The notes: generated from the sequence alone by a model not told the origin. A DNA stretch of 64,000 nucleotides from Thermohalobaculum sp964475765 (GCA_964475765.1 CAYYZH010000001.1:16798-80797), one strand, 5' to 3'; shown: positions 24,682-34,727, counted from the stretch's first letter. Program-made: numbers and translations.

Positions 24682-25140
24682 ATGTCCGATTTCGATCTCA
24701 CCCGCCGCGAGACCTTTACCCATTGGAGCCCCGTAACCATCCGGTTCTCGGATCAAGACAGCCTAGGGCACATAAACAACGTCGCTCTTTCGCAGTACTT
24801 CGAGGTCTCACGCACGGCGTTTGTCTATGACGTGATCCGCCTTGCCGGTCCGGAGGCGATGGAGACGGTCGAGTTCATCCTCGCGCGCGTGGTGATCGAT
24901 TTCGTCTCCGAGCTTCATTACCCTGGCGCGGTCGAGGTTGGCGGCAGGCTGATCCGCTTGGGCAACAAGTCGATGACCTCTGGGTATGGGATCTTCAGCG
25001 GCCAGCGGTGTATCGCGACGTCCGAGGCGGTGAACGTATTTTATGACATGAAGACGAGATCCTCGATGGTCCCACCGGAATCGGTGCGCGGGATCCTGAA
25101 GAGTGAGCTGGAAAATCCCGCCCTGACCGGCCAAGGGTGA
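24682..25140 (+). CDS. Acyl-CoA thioesterase (4-hydroxybenzoyl-CoA thioesterase family)
   Basis: A 152-residue hot-dog-fold protein. The FSDQDSLGHINNVALSQYFE segment near residues 22-41 contains the catalytic Asp and the following Gly-His-x-Asn-Asn that mark this family. It would hydrolyse an acyl-CoA thioester. The start ATG at 24682 has GAGGAG upstream. It ends the accessory catabolic region and converges on hflX with 7 bases between stops. Because it sits with CoA-transferases and a hydratase, release of a product acid or CoA recycling is a reasonable inference. Confidence 0.82.
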   Translation: MSDFDLTRRETFTHWSPVTIRFSDQDSLGHINNVALSQYFEVSRTAFVYDVIRLAGPEAMETVEFILARVVIDFVSELHYPGAVEVGGRLIRLGNKSMTSGYGIFSGQRCIATSEAVNVFYDMKTRSSMVPPESVRGILKSELENPALTGQG

Positions 25141-25147
25141 AGCAACT

Positions 25148-26419
25148 TCAGATCACTGCATAGTTTGGGAAGGCCTTGCAGAACTGGGCGTATTCCCGCT
25201 CCGTCAGATCAACCGATAGGTTGACGCCGGCTTCTTGGTCTTCGCGCCTACTGACCTCTCCATGTTCGTAGAGCCAGGCAATCGCCTTGCCCGCTTCATG
25301 GCCCAACATTAGATCGAGACTACGGGATGTCGGATAGAGTCGCTGATCTATCTCGGTAAGCAGCGCATCGCTGCCCTGCCCGGTTACGGCTGAAAGTGTC
25401 AACACATTGTCCTGACGATTTGCCCGGGCAGTCATGGCCGCGAGGGTGTCGCTGTCGAGCAGGTCGATCTTGTTCTGGACTTCCAGCACCGCATCTATCG
25501 CATCTTCATCGAGGCCGAGATCGCGAAGGACCCGATCAACATCGGTCTTTTGGGACTCGGTTGCAGGGCTCGATAGGTCGCGGACATGGACGACCAGATC
25601 GGCAGCTAGGACTTCTTCCAAAGTGGCTCGAAAAGCCGCAACCAGTTCTGTCGGCAGGTCCGAAATGAATCCCACTGTGTCAGACAAGATCGCCTGCCGG
25701 CCTGATGGCAAGTCGATTTGACGCAATGTCGGATCGAGAGTCGCAAAGAGCATGTCTTCGGCGAGAACGTTTGCCTGCGTCAGTCGGTTGAACAGTGTTG
25801 ACTTGCCCGCGTTGGTGTAACCGACCAATGCCACTACGGGGTAAGGCACTTTGGCGCGTGCTGCCCTGTGCAAGGTGCGAGTGCGCACAACCTTGTCGAG
25901 CTGGCGTTTGATGGAAGTAATTCGCTCTGCGATCTGCCTGCGATCAGATTCAATCTGCCGCTCGCCTGGACCGCCCATAAATCCGGCACCGCCGCGTTGA
26001 CGTTCGAGGTGTGTCCAGGATCGGACCAGACGCGACCGCTGATAGTTCAGATGAGCCAAATCAACTTGCAGCACTCCCTCGCGTGTCTGAGCGCGTGCAC
26101 CAAAGATTTCGAGGATCAACCCAGTGCGATCCAGAACTTTGACCTTCCAGGCACGTTCTAGATTACGCTGTTGCACGGGCGAAAGTGGCCCGTTCACGAT
26201 CACCAACTCGATCTCGTCATCGTGGATGCGCTTGGACACGTCATCTACTTTGCCGGGGCCAAACAGCGTGGCGGGATGTGGTTTGTTTAGTCGGACTACC
26301 GACCCGCCAGCCAAAGAAAGATCGAGCGCTGATGTCAGGCTCTCACCTTCATTCAACGCCGCCGCAGCATCGTTGCCGCGACTGTTTATGTCTGGATGCA
26401 GCACCAGGGCACGGGTCAT
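25148..26419 (-). CDS. hflX: GTPase HflX
   Basis: A 423-residue ribosome-associated GTPase. The HflX N-terminal domain contains the family's GGAGFMGGPGERQIESDRR-type region near 143-161, and the G domain follows: G1 GYTNAGKS (200-207), G3 DTVG (247-250), G4 NKID near 313. HflX splits stalled ribosomes after heat or antibiotic stress. The ATG at 26419 has GAGGTGGTCAC before it. It is downstream of hfq, the widespread hfq-hflX order, separated by 43 bases. Confidence 0.95.
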   Translation of the reverse strand: MTRALVLHPDINSRGNDAAAALNEGESLTSALDLSLAGGSVVRLNKPHPATLFGPGKVDDVSKRIHDDEIELVIVNGPLSPVQQRNLERAWKVKVLDRTGLILEIFGARAQTREGVLQVDLAHLNYQRSRLVRSWTHLERQRGGAGFMGGPGERQIESDRRQIAERITSIKRQLDKVVRTRTLHRAARAKVPYPVVALVGYTNAGKSTLFNRLTQANVLAEDMLFATLDPTLRQIDLPSGRQAILSDTVGFISDLPTELVAAFRATLEEVLAADLVVHVRDLSSPATESQKTDVDRVLRDLGLDEDAIDAVLEVQNKIDLLDSDTLAAMTARANRQDNVLTLSAVTGQGSDALLTEIDQRLYPTSRSLDLMLGHEAGKAIAWLYEHGEVSRREDQEAGVNLSVDLTEREYAQFCKAFPNYAVI

Positions 26420-26462
26420 GTGACCACCTCTACACCCCGGTCAGCGCTCGGTCACGTCGAAG

Positions 26463-26705
26463 TTAGCCCTCGGGTTCACCTTCGTAGAGACTGAATTGCT
26501 GCGAAGGCATCACGGTCGAGATCGCATGCTTGTAGACAAGCTGGGACTGGCCATCACGGCGCAGTAACACACAGAAGTTGTCGAACCACGTGATCACACC
26601 CTGGAGCTTCACGCCATTGACCAGAAACACCGTCACAGGGATCTTCTGTTTTCTAACGTGGTTGAGGAATGTGTCTTGCAGGTTCTGTTTTGGTTCGCCG
26701 GCCAT
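26463..26705 (-). CDS. hfq: RNA chaperone Hfq
   Basis: An 80-residue Sm-fold protein. Sm1 (KIPVTVFLVNGVKLQGVI and following WFDNFCVLL) and Sm2 (QLVYKHAISTV with MPSQ) are complete, including the proximal-face YKHA motif. The hexamer binds small RNAs and mRNAs and helps their pairing; in Rhodobacterales it also affects nitrogen and photosynthesis genes. The C-terminal tail is short, as is usual in alphaproteobacteria. The ribosome site AGGCG is weak. It follows trkH and precedes hflX. Confidence 0.96.
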   Translation of the reverse strand: MAGEPKQNLQDTFLNHVRKQKIPVTVFLVNGVKLQGVITWFDNFCVLLRRDGQSQLVYKHAISTVMPSQQFSLYEGEPEG

Positions 26706-26812
26706 TGTTTTTCGCCTGGATTTTTTCGTTTGTTTTTTTGTCGAAACTACGGATTTCAGGAGAGCTCGGAAGCTTGACTTCGCCCTCTCCGGGTAAAGAG
26801 TGAGGTCTCACG

Positions 26813-28360
26813 TTAGGATTTTCCAGTCTTTTTTGAGCGCGCGCTGGTGCGCCACCAGCCGTCTGTTGAAAAAAGTGCAATGACTGCAAGGGTTTCGATG
26901 CGTCCAAGGACCATCGCAAGCGCGAGAATAAATTGTTGCAGTGCACTAAATGCTACGAATCCGTTGCCGTTTTCCGAGATCTGCGCAAAGGCAGGGCCTG
27001 TGTTGGAAAGCGCCGCCACGCTTGCAATCAGCGCATTTGTGAAAGTCATACCACTGAGAGTCAGGCCAAGAACGGTTGTCATCAGTGCCAGGATGAACAG
27101 CATCAGAAAGGTCCAGGCTATAAAGGCCCCGTCGCGCCGAACAGTGCGCAGGCCGGCGCCCGATCCCGCTACGCTATGGGGTTGTGCAATCCGTCCAATC
27201 TCACGGGAGCCATGCCGGATCAACGCGTAGGCACGGATCAGCTTAACCCCCCCTGCCGTCGTTGCCGCGCTGCCACCAATTGTGCAGAGAGCGAGAAGAA
27301 TCAGTCCAGGATTGTGCAGGCCACTCCAATCTCGAGCGCTTTCCCAAGCCGAGCTTTCGAACCCGGTTGTGGTGATGAACGAGACCGTTGTGAAGATCGC
27401 GCCCCAAAGTGCCATGAGACCGTCGCCCGGTTCTACTCCGTCTTCCAGCGTCAACGCGCCTACCCAATGGCGCAAGAAGAGGACGCTTACGGCGAGGACC
27501 ACCAGCGTACCCATCAGCCTCAGCTCCGGATCGGTACGCCAGGACACGTTCTGTCCGGCCTGACTGGCATCGACATAGAGGACGCGGCTGGCAGCGAGCA
27601 CCATAAAGAGTGCGGCTACCACTTCGGCGCCAATGCTTCCACTAGCGGCAAATCCGCCATCTACCGGGGTGATGCCGCTTGTCGAAACAACTGACATCGC
27701 GTGCACCGCGGAGATAAGCCCCGGTTTGTCCAGCGCATTGAAGGCAATACCAAGACAAAGCGTAAGCCCGAGATAGATAGGAAGTATCGTTTTAAGAGCG
27801 CGCATCATGCGGCTCTCGAACGGGGCTGCCTCGACGCGCAAATCGACAGGTTGCATGACGGAAAGCCCCGCGGCTGTTGCAGCGACCTCGAACCCTCCAA
27901 GGCGCCGAGGAGCCAAGATCACATAGGCGGCGATCAGGGTTATAAGTCCACCGAGCCAGCCTATCATGCCGCGCCAGAGATGGATCGCATCGGAAGCGCT
28001 CGAAGCCTTGGAGTAGACGCTGCCTCCGGTTGTCGTCAGGGCTGCCATCATTTCGAAAACGGCCGCTGGCCGACCAATACTCGGGGTCAAAAGAAACAAT
28101 GGGAGTGCCGCGAAGAACGGCAGGAGAAGCCAAATCGTGAGCAGACTGCCAAGCTCAGCCTCAGCGCTTTGTCCTTCGCTTTTCCTGGCAAATAGAACTG
28201 CGATTGAGAGACCTGCAAAACCACAAAAGATTGCAGGGTAGAGGAACCCCCGGGCATCGCGCCAGTTCGCCTCCGACGCAGCTTGAAGCGAGACTGCAAG
28301 CATACCAATGGCGAGAAGCCCGACCAGAACTGCAAATATCGGGGTGCGTGCCAGGGTCAT
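26813..28360 (-). CDS. trkH: Trk-type potassium uptake protein TrkH
   Basis: A 515-residue inner-membrane potassium channel subunit. All four selectivity-filter loops carry the conserved Gly: LTTTGGSVYS, VSTSGITPVDG, ITTTGFESSAW and LSNTGPAF. Each repeat is a helix-loop-helix unit, as in KtrB/TrkH. It imports K+ with the NAD-binding regulator TrkA, whose gene is directly upstream (4 bases). The start ATG at 28360 (MTLARTPIF) was chosen over a 37-codon upstream extension lying inside trkA. Confidence 0.93.
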   Translation of the reverse strand: MTLARTPIFAVLVGLLAIGMLAVSLQAASEANWRDARGFLYPAIFCGFAGLSIAVLFARKSEGQSAEAELGSLLTIWLLLPFFAALPLFLLTPSIGRPAAVFEMMAALTTTGGSVYSKASSASDAIHLWRGMIGWLGGLITLIAAYVILAPRRLGGFEVAATAAGLSVMQPVDLRVEAAPFESRMMRALKTILPIYLGLTLCLGIAFNALDKPGLISAVHAMSVVSTSGITPVDGGFAASGSIGAEVVAALFMVLAASRVLYVDASQAGQNVSWRTDPELRLMGTLVVLAVSVLFLRHWVGALTLEDGVEPGDGLMALWGAIFTTVSFITTTGFESSAWESARDWSGLHNPGLILLALCTIGGSAATTAGGVKLIRAYALIRHGSREIGRIAQPHSVAGSGAGLRTVRRDGAFIAWTFLMLFILALMTTVLGLTLSGMTFTNALIASVAALSNTGPAFAQISENGNGFVAFSALQQFILALAMVLGRIETLAVIALFSTDGWWRTSARSKKTGKS

Positions 28361-28364
28361 TGCA

Positions 28365-29738
28365 TTAGAAGAAGTCCATGCTGACCCGAAACATCTGCTC
28401 GACTTCGCGGACGGCCTCTCGAACTGCGAACACGACAAGCACGTCTCCGACCTGAATGACTTGATCGCCACGTGGCATGATGATGCCGTCGCTCCCGAGG
28501 ACTGCTCCGACTATGGATCCGGTGGGGAAACTAATGTCGCGGATCCGTCGTCCGGCAATTGGAGACGTTGCCATGACCTGCGCTTCAATCACTTCGGCTT
28601 CACCGCCGCCGACAGAATACACTGCACGTACTTTTCCTCGCCGGACATGGCGAAGGATCGATGAAACCGTGGTCGATCGTGGATTGATCAATGCGTCCAC
28701 ACCTAGGGGTTCGGCAATCCGCTCGAATACAGGATCGGTAGCTAGCGCAATGCCGATCGGGCAACCGGCCTCATGCGCCAAGGCACAAGCCAACATGTTC
28801 GCCCTGTCGTCATCGGTCAGCGCAACGAGTGCATCTGCGTCTCCGATTCCAGCCTCGGTCATGATCTCGGCGTCGAGACCATCTCCGTTCAGGACAATGC
28901 TGTGCTTCAGGTTGTCTGCCGCGAATTCGGCCCGGCTGCGGTCGAACTCGATGATCTTTGCACGATGTTTAGACGTTGCCTCAATCCGCTGCGCTACATT
29001 TAAGCCGATATTGCCGGCTCCCATGATCACAACTCGCTGGGCGGTCAGGTTCTCTCGACCAAAAATTCCGAAGGCGCGTTGGACATCTGCGTCGGCGGCG
29101 ACGAAGTAGACATCATCACCGGCCAGCAATTGATCGTCCCCGTAGGTGACAAAAATGCGGTCATCCCTCCGCACGGCGACAACGGTACAACGAAGCGTCG
29201 AAAACAGTTCGGTCAACTGGCGCAGCGGAGTGTTGATCGTGGGGCAGTCTTCGCCGATGTGGAGCCCAACAAAACTGACTTTTCCATCGAGAAACGGCTC
29301 GATATCGAAGGCAGCGGTGGCCGAAAGTCTGCGCATGGTCACTTTGGCAACTTCGGCCTCAGGTGAGATGATCACATCAATCGGCATGTGATCGCGACGG
29401 AAGAGGTCGCTCCATTCCGCTTCAAGATAGCTTTCGGTTCGCACGCGGGCGATCTTTACCGGTACCTCGAAAACAGAGTGGGCCACCTGACAGGCCACCA
29501 TGTTAACTTCGTCCATGGAGGTTGCGGCGATCAGCATGTCACAATCGCGCGCCCCCGCTTGAGCGAGGACGCTCGGATGTGAGGCAAAACCGACCACACC
29601 GGAGACATCAAGAGAGTCGGTGATCCGTCGAACAAGCTGCGCATTCATGTCGATGACAGTGACTGCGTTGCCCTCGTCAGACAGATGTCGCGCAATCTGA
29701 TAGCCAACCTGACCTGCTCCGCAGACGATAAGCTTCAT
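28365..29738 (-). CDS. trkA: Trk potassium system NAD-binding regulator TrkA
   Basis: A 457-residue cytoplasmic regulator with two RCK halves. The first Rossmann motif is VCGAGQVGYQIARHL (5-19) and the second IMGAGNIGLNVAQRI near 233, each followed by a TrkA-C ligand domain (roughly 140-225 and 370-455). It gates TrkH in response to nucleotides. Gene order trkA-trkH-hfq-hflX on the minus strand matches alphaproteobacterial relatives. The start ATG at 29738 is unambiguous by alignment to the MKLIVCGAGQVG pattern. Confidence 0.95.
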   Translation of the reverse strand: MKLIVCGAGQVGYQIARHLSDEGNAVTVIDMNAQLVRRITDSLDVSGVVGFASHPSVLAQAGARDCDMLIAATSMDEVNMVACQVAHSVFEVPVKIARVRTESYLEAEWSDLFRRDHMPIDVIISPEAEVAKVTMRRLSATAAFDIEPFLDGKVSFVGLHIGEDCPTINTPLRQLTELFSTLRCTVVAVRRDDRIFVTYGDDQLLAGDDVYFVAADADVQRAFGIFGRENLTAQRVVIMGAGNIGLNVAQRIEATSKHRAKIIEFDRSRAEFAADNLKHSIVLNGDGLDAEIMTEAGIGDADALVALTDDDRANMLACALAHEAGCPIGIALATDPVFERIAEPLGVDALINPRSTTVSSILRHVRRGKVRAVYSVGGGEAEVIEAQVMATSPIAGRRIRDISFPTGSIVGAVLGSDGIIMPRGDQVIQVGDVLVVFAVREAVREVEQMFRVSMDFF

Positions 29739-29801
29739 GACTGAACGCCTATCGACATGGGAGCATCACAGATACACCCTCTTGACCGAGAAAGGTCGAC
29801 C

Positions 29802-30977
29802 TCAGCCGCCAAACACATCTGTCAGCCGACTGATCGCGGTATCGAGTGTTGCGCGCGGGCAGGCAAAGTTGAACCGCAACCATCCGTTGCCGCCTTGGCC
29901 AAAAGTTTGCCCTCGATTGACGGCAATCTTTGCTTCGCGTTCGACCTTCGTCGTCACGTCTTCGACCGATAGGTCAAGACCGGAAAAATCGATCCATGAA
30001 AGATATGTCGAATCAAGATGCATTACCCTTAGGCCGGGCATGTTCTGGGCGACCGCGCTTGCTAGGTAGTCGCGATTGCCTTGCAAGTAGGGCACCAGCG
30101 CATCCAACCATGGGGCACCACCATTATAGGCTGCCTCCAGCAGCACCATTCCGAAACGATTTGTCGATGCAGATCCGCATGCGGCCTTAGCAGCGTTATA
30201 GCGCGAACGAAGATCCGGGTTTGAGATGATCAATTCACCCGTCAATGCAGCCGCTACATTAAAGGTCTTCGTCGGCGCCGCCAGCGTTACAAGCCGGTCA
30301 GTGATGTCCGGCGCGGCTTTGGCCATGACGTGATGCGTTGCGCCTTCGTAGACGAGATCGTGATGTATCTCGTCTGATACAAGGATGAGATCGCGCTCTG
30401 TGCAAAAATCGGCCAACGCACGTAGTTCCTCTGGCGACCAGACACGACCACCGGGGTTGTGTGGAGAACAAAGCAGCACCATGCGCGCCTTTGGATCGAG
30501 ATTGGCTCCCAAGGTTTCGAGATCCATCTCATAGCGGCCCTGCACCTGTCGCAGCTCCGATTCGACTAGGTTTCGGCCCGAGGCGCGAACAGTGTTTCCG
30601 AACATGTGATAGACTGGCGAAAAGACGATGACGGCTTCATCCGGTTCGGTGAACGCCTGAATGCAAAACCCGATCCCGGCTACAAGACCATGGGCCCAGG
30701 CGATCCAGTCGGGGTCAATTTCCCAGCCATGTCGGCGCTGCATCCAACTGCAGACCGAGGCGCGCGCAGTAGAGTCGTCGCCGTAATAGCCATGTACGCC
30801 GTGGCTCACCAAGTCGGTAAGTGCATCGTTCACGGTCGGAGGGGCGCGGAAATCCATGTCTGCTACCCACATCGGAATAATGTCAGGGTCGGTGTGTCCG
30901 AACCTGGCAGCCATGCCGTCCCATTTGACCGAGTGTGTTCCCCGCCGGTCGATCACTTCATCGAAGTCGAAGGCCAA
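29802..30977 (-). CDS. MalY/PatB-type PLP-dependent lyase or aminotransferase
   Basis: A 391-residue fold-type I PLP enzyme. FDFDEVIDRRGTHSVKWDG at the start is the MalY/PatB signature, and the cofactor Lys lies in LAAPTKTFNVAA near 230. Family members act as cystathionine beta-lyases and cysteine desulfhydrases. I chose TTG at 30977, which gives the family's normal N-terminus and has GGGGAA upstream; 43 further upstream codons overlap ntrX and are not supported. It lies between ntrX (64 bases) and trkA (63 bases), inside an otherwise regulatory and transport block. Confidence 0.83.
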   Translation of the reverse strand: MAFDFDEVIDRRGTHSVKWDGMAARFGHTDPDIIPMWVADMDFRAPPTVNDALTDLVSHGVHGYYGDDSTARASVCSWMQRRHGWEIDPDWIAWAHGLVAGIGFCIQAFTEPDEAVIVFSPVYHMFGNTVRASGRNLVESELRQVQGRYEMDLETLGANLDPKARMVLLCSPHNPGGRVWSPEELRALADFCTERDLILVSDEIHHDLVYEGATHHVMAKAAPDITDRLVTLAAPTKTFNVAAALTGELIISNPDLRSRYNAAKAACGSASTNRFGMVLLEAAYNGGAPWLDALVPYLQGNRDYLASAVAQNMPGLRVMHLDSTYLSWIDFSGLDLSVEDVTTKVEREAKIAVNRGQTFGQGGNGWLRFNFACPRATLDTAISRLTDVFGG

Positions 30978-31041
30978 TGCAGATGTTCCCCAAATGTTGG
31001 AATGTTGCCGAACGCTAGTGATCAGCGTTGTAGGCAGTGAC

Positions 31042-32469
31042 TTACCCCCGTGCGAGGAGTTTGTCTTCCTCTTCATCGTCGGTGACTGCCACGCGAACGC
31101 CGCCACGGGATGTCGTCACAACGCCCAGCATCTTAAGTTTGCGATGAAGCGCCGATCGCTCCATGCCGACAAAGCTGGCGGTTTTCGAAATGTTTCCCCC
31201 AAACCGGTTGATCTGGGCTATCAAGTACTCCCGCTCGAACAATTCACGCGCCTCGCGCAGCGGGAGGCTGGCAACGAGTGACATGACAGCGGATAGCCCC
31301 TGTTCACCTACATCAGCCACGGGAGCTCCTGGCAGTTCCTCCGACTCTATCTCGCGATTGTCACCGCCGAGAATAAGGAGTTGTTCCATCACATTGCGAA
31401 GCTGACGTACGTTGCCCGGCCAGCTACGGGTCTGGAGCGCGGCGATACAGTTCTCCGACATGACGCGCCGTGCCATCCCTTGTTCGGTCGCGAACATGTC
31501 GAGGAAGTGCATGCCCAACTCGGGAATGTCTTCACGGCGCTGATCCAGCCCAGGCACCTCGATCGGGACGACGTTGAGGCGATGGTAGAGATCCTCCCGG
31601 AACAGTCCGTTGTCGATCATCTGCTGCAGATCCCGGTTGGTGGCCGAGATGACACGAACATCGACGCGCACGGTCGAGGCGCCGCCGACTCGCTGGAAAA
31701 GTTGGTCTACAAGGACCCGGAGGATCTTTGATTGCGTCCCCGGCGGCATGTCGCCGACCTCGTCGATAAACAATGTTCCGCCATCGGCGCGCTCGAATAC
31801 ACCTGTATGGGTGGTCGAGCCGTCGGTCTCCCGTCCGAAGAGAACTTCTTCCATGCGATCAGCGTCTATCGAGGCTGCGTTGACCACAACAAATGGGCCG
31901 TCAGCTCGTTCAGAGTTCTGGTGGATATAGCGGGCCGAGACCTCTTTGCCGGAGCCAGGGCCGCCTGATAGCAGCACTCGGCTACCACCGCGGGCCACCC
32001 GATCAAGCTTGGTACGAAGTGTTGTGATTGCTGAGGAGGAACCAATTATCTGGCAGTTGCCCTGTTCCAGCGACCGAAGTTGTGCGTTTTCCCGGCGCAG
32101 TCGGCTTGCCTCCAGTGCTCGACCAGTCACGACCAATAACTGATCCATGTTGAAGGGTTTCTCGATGAAGTCGTACGCGCCCTGCCGCACGGCGGCGACG
32201 GCTACTTCGATGTTACCGTGTCCAGAAATGATGACTACAGGGATGCCGGGGTTGTCACGCTTTACAGTTTTCAGAATTTCAATCCCATCCATTCGGCTGC
32301 CCTGCAGCCAAATGTCTAGAATGATCAGATCTGGAGCCTGAGCCTCGATCACCGCGAACGCGCTGTCTGCATCATGGGCTGTGCGTGCTGCGTGACCTTC
32401 ATCTGTCAGAAGATCCGAGATCAGGTCGCGTATGTCCGCCTCGTCGTCGACAATCAGAATATCTGCCAT
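31042..32469 (-). CDS. ntrX: Nitrogen-regulation response regulator NtrX
   Basis: A 475-residue response regulator with a receiver domain (phospho-accepting Asp52 in IILDIW), an AAA+ domain (Walker A GGPGSGKE 169-176, Walker B TLFIDE near 232) and a Fis-type helix-turn-helix (NISKTASFVGMERSALHRKL near 430). The loop that in sigma-54 activators reads GAFTGA is replaced here (around 212-224), so direct sigma-54 activation is doubtful, as in other NtrX proteins. It pairs with the NtrY kinase encoded two bases upstream. Roles in relatives include nitrogen and redox responses and envelope control. Confidence 0.93.
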   Translation of the reverse strand: MADILIVDDEADIRDLISDLLTDEGHAARTAHDADSAFAVIEAQAPDLIILDIWLQGSRMDGIEILKTVKRDNPGIPVVIISGHGNIEVAVAAVRQGAYDFIEKPFNMDQLLVVTGRALEASRLRRENAQLRSLEQGNCQIIGSSSAITTLRTKLDRVARGGSRVLLSGGPGSGKEVSARYIHQNSERADGPFVVVNAASIDADRMEEVLFGRETDGSTTHTGVFERADGGTLFIDEVGDMPPGTQSKILRVLVDQLFQRVGGASTVRVDVRVISATNRDLQQMIDNGLFREDLYHRLNVVPIEVPGLDQRREDIPELGMHFLDMFATEQGMARRVMSENCIAALQTRSWPGNVRQLRNVMEQLLILGGDNREIESEELPGAPVADVGEQGLSAVMSLVASLPLREARELFEREYLIAQINRFGGNISKTASFVGMERSALHRKLKMLGVVTTSRGGVRVAVTDDEEEDKLLARG

Positions 32470-32471
32470 GC

Positions 32472-34727
32472 CTATCCTGCTGCGGCCATTGACTGGCCCT
32501 CCTCGTTTATTCCACTTCCAGCTTGCGACTGCCCCGCCGGTTTGGGGAGCTTTACCGTTACCTGTGCGCCATCCAGGCCTATCTCGTCGTTGGCATCGCC
32601 GAGCTGCAACTCGCCACCATGTTGTTCGACGATCTTTTTGACGATTGCGAGGCCAAGGCCTGTACCCTTTGACCGCGTTGTCACATAAGGATCCGTCAAC
32701 CGGTCGCGTTGATCGCCCGGCAGGCCGATACCGTTGTCAGTTACACGGATCCGGTAACTCCGAACGCCTTCTTCGACATCAACAATCACACGCGGCACAG
32801 GTGCTGCGGTGCCATCGCGCTCCATCCGCCCGTCGATCGCATCTGCTGCGTTTTGCAGAAGGTTCGTCAACACCTGTCCCATAAGGCCAGGGTCAACCGA
32901 AACATGTTGAGCACTTTCGGCGAGGTCCAACTGATAGGTGACATCGCTTCTTGCCTCCTGCTGGAGAAGGACTGCCCCTCGCAACAGATCCCTCAGATCA
33001 TGCATTTCAGGCGTCGGATCTGGCATACGTGCAAACTTTGAAAATTCATCGACCATGCGGCGGATGTCTCCGGCTTGCCGGGTGATGACATCAAGATATT
33101 GCTCAAAGGCCTCACCATCTTCGCCCAATCTCTCAGCGAATTTTCTGCGTAGGCGGTCTGCGGACAGCTGGATCGGTGTGAGTGGGTTCTTGATTTCATG
33201 AGCAATCCGTCGAGCAACATCACCCCATGCAGCCATACGTTGTGCGGAAGCGAGAGCGGTGACGTCCTCGAAGGTCAGAACGAAACCTTCGCTGGGATCA
33301 TCCGGCGCCTTGGGCGCAATACGGGCCAGGAATTCCCGTGTTTCTCCGCGTACGGAGTGACGCACATCCCCACCCGCCACGCGGTTGGGCGCTGTTCGCG
33401 CCTGCTCGAACAGCCGATCCATACCAGGAGAGACGTCAATCAATCGTCTTCCTGCACTGTCCGAGGTGGAAATGCCTAAGATATCGCAAGCCGCCTCGTT
33501 GATTAGCTCGATCCGACCGATATGATCCAGGCCGATCACGCCGGCGGTCACACCGCTGAGCACCGTCTCAATAAAGTGCCGACGGCTGTCAGTTTCGTCG
33601 CGTGCTGTGATCAGCGCATCCCGCTGCCCCTTTAACTGAGCGGTCATCGTATTGAAGGAGCGACTGAGAAGAGCAATCTCGTCATCGCCGCGCTCTTCCT
33701 TGACCCGAATGTTAAGGTCTCCTGCGCCGACCAGTTCAGCGGCGCCCGCCAGTCTACCAACTGGTTTGGCAAGACGCTCCGCGAACCAGAGGCCCAGCAT
33801 GATTGCACCTAGGATCACGAACAGGGCAAAGCCGAGGTAGATTAGAGCGTAGTTCAGAAGAACTGAGCCGCGTTCACGTTCAAGGCGATCATAGAATTGG
33901 ACAGTGCCGCTGGTCTCGTCGAGCAGTCGCAAAACATCGCCCTGCACATTGCGCGAGATGTAGAGGAATGCGTCCGAAATCCGCGCCAGAGCGACCAAGG
34001 CCCTTATCTCATTGCGTCCAGCATCCTCGATCAGCACAGTGTCTCCTCGCCGCGCCGCTTCGAGTTGCTCGTCAGTCGGTGGTATGAAGTGGAAGAGGTA
34101 GCTGTATTCCGACCGAGCGATGATTTGCTTGTCTAGGTTGAAAACGAAAGCCAGCGGCAGCTCACGCACCTTCGCCTGGGTGGTCATGTATTCGTTGAAC
34201 TGCGCCAAGGTGGCGCCCTGACTGGCCGCCCGGTTGAGGTCCAGCGCCATGTTCAGGACGTCCGCGCGCAGATCGCTGCGGTGCTCACGCTCATAAGCCT
34301 CTGCTGTTGCAAGCGAGTTGCGTACCACGCTGCCAATACGATCTGAAAACAGGCTCTCGAGTCCGAATCCCAGGGTCAACGCCGCAAAGACGGCAACAAT
34401 CATGGTCGGCAGCAACGCGACCGCCGCAAAAACTCCGGCGAGGCGCAAGTGCAAACGGGTTCCTGCGGACTTCTTCCGTCGGGCTATCATCAAGCCCCCG
34501 ATACGCCATGCAATCAGCGCCATCAGGACCAGAATGTAGCAAAGGTCGATTAGAAGAACGATTCGGATCAGGCCCTGATTCTGCTCGGCCCGCGCGCCGT
34601 CGCTCAGAAGAAACGCAGTCAGAATCGCAAGGCAGGGACCTGCAATGATCACCGAGAGCATGCCCCAACGGGCAAGGCGCCGCTTGACCATCGGCCAGTT
34701 GATGCGCCGTTCTCCGGTGCCAGCCAT
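32472..34727 (-). CDS. ntrY: Sensor histidine kinase NtrY
   Basis: A 751-residue membrane kinase. Hydrophobic helices near residues 23-45, 52-74, 90-115 and 290-315 frame a periplasmic-type sensor loop; a HAMP domain, a PAS domain, the H-box RIAHEIKNPLTPIQLSADRL near 505 and an HATPase with DNGIGLP follow. It phosphorylates NtrX. I take ATG at 34727 (MAGTGERR) as start; TTG at 34745 is possible. It is 2 bases before ntrX. The upstream gene is ntrC, so two two-component pairs lie in tandem. Confidence 0.92.
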   Translation of the reverse strand: MAGTGERRINWPMVKRRLARWGMLSVIIAGPCLAILTAFLLSDGARAEQNQGLIRIVLLIDLCYILVLMALIAWRIGGLMIARRKKSAGTRLHLRLAGVFAAVALLPTMIVAVFAALTLGFGLESLFSDRIGSVVRNSLATAEAYEREHRSDLRADVLNMALDLNRAASQGATLAQFNEYMTTQAKVRELPLAFVFNLDKQIIARSEYSYLFHFIPPTDEQLEAARRGDTVLIEDAGRNEIRALVALARISDAFLYISRNVQGDVLRLLDETSGTVQFYDRLERERGSVLLNYALIYLGFALFVILGAIMLGLWFAERLAKPVGRLAGAAELVGAGDLNIRVKEERGDDEIALLSRSFNTMTAQLKGQRDALITARDETDSRRHFIETVLSGVTAGVIGLDHIGRIELINEAACDILGISTSDSAGRRLIDVSPGMDRLFEQARTAPNRVAGGDVRHSVRGETREFLARIAPKAPDDPSEGFVLTFEDVTALASAQRMAAWGDVARRIAHEIKNPLTPIQLSADRLRRKFAERLGEDGEAFEQYLDVITRQAGDIRRMVDEFSKFARMPDPTPEMHDLRDLLRGAVLLQQEARSDVTYQLDLAESAQHVSVDPGLMGQVLTNLLQNAADAIDGRMERDGTAAPVPRVIVDVEEGVRSYRIRVTDNGIGLPGDQRDRLTDPYVTTRSKGTGLGLAIVKKIVEQHGGELQLGDANDEIGLDGAQVTVKLPKPAGQSQAGSGINEEGQSMAAAG

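Noticed and set aside
26706..26812. Hairpin-like repeats between trkH and hfq as a terminator
   Set aside because: The stems are imperfect and the T-rich run lies on the wrong strand for a minus-strand terminator.
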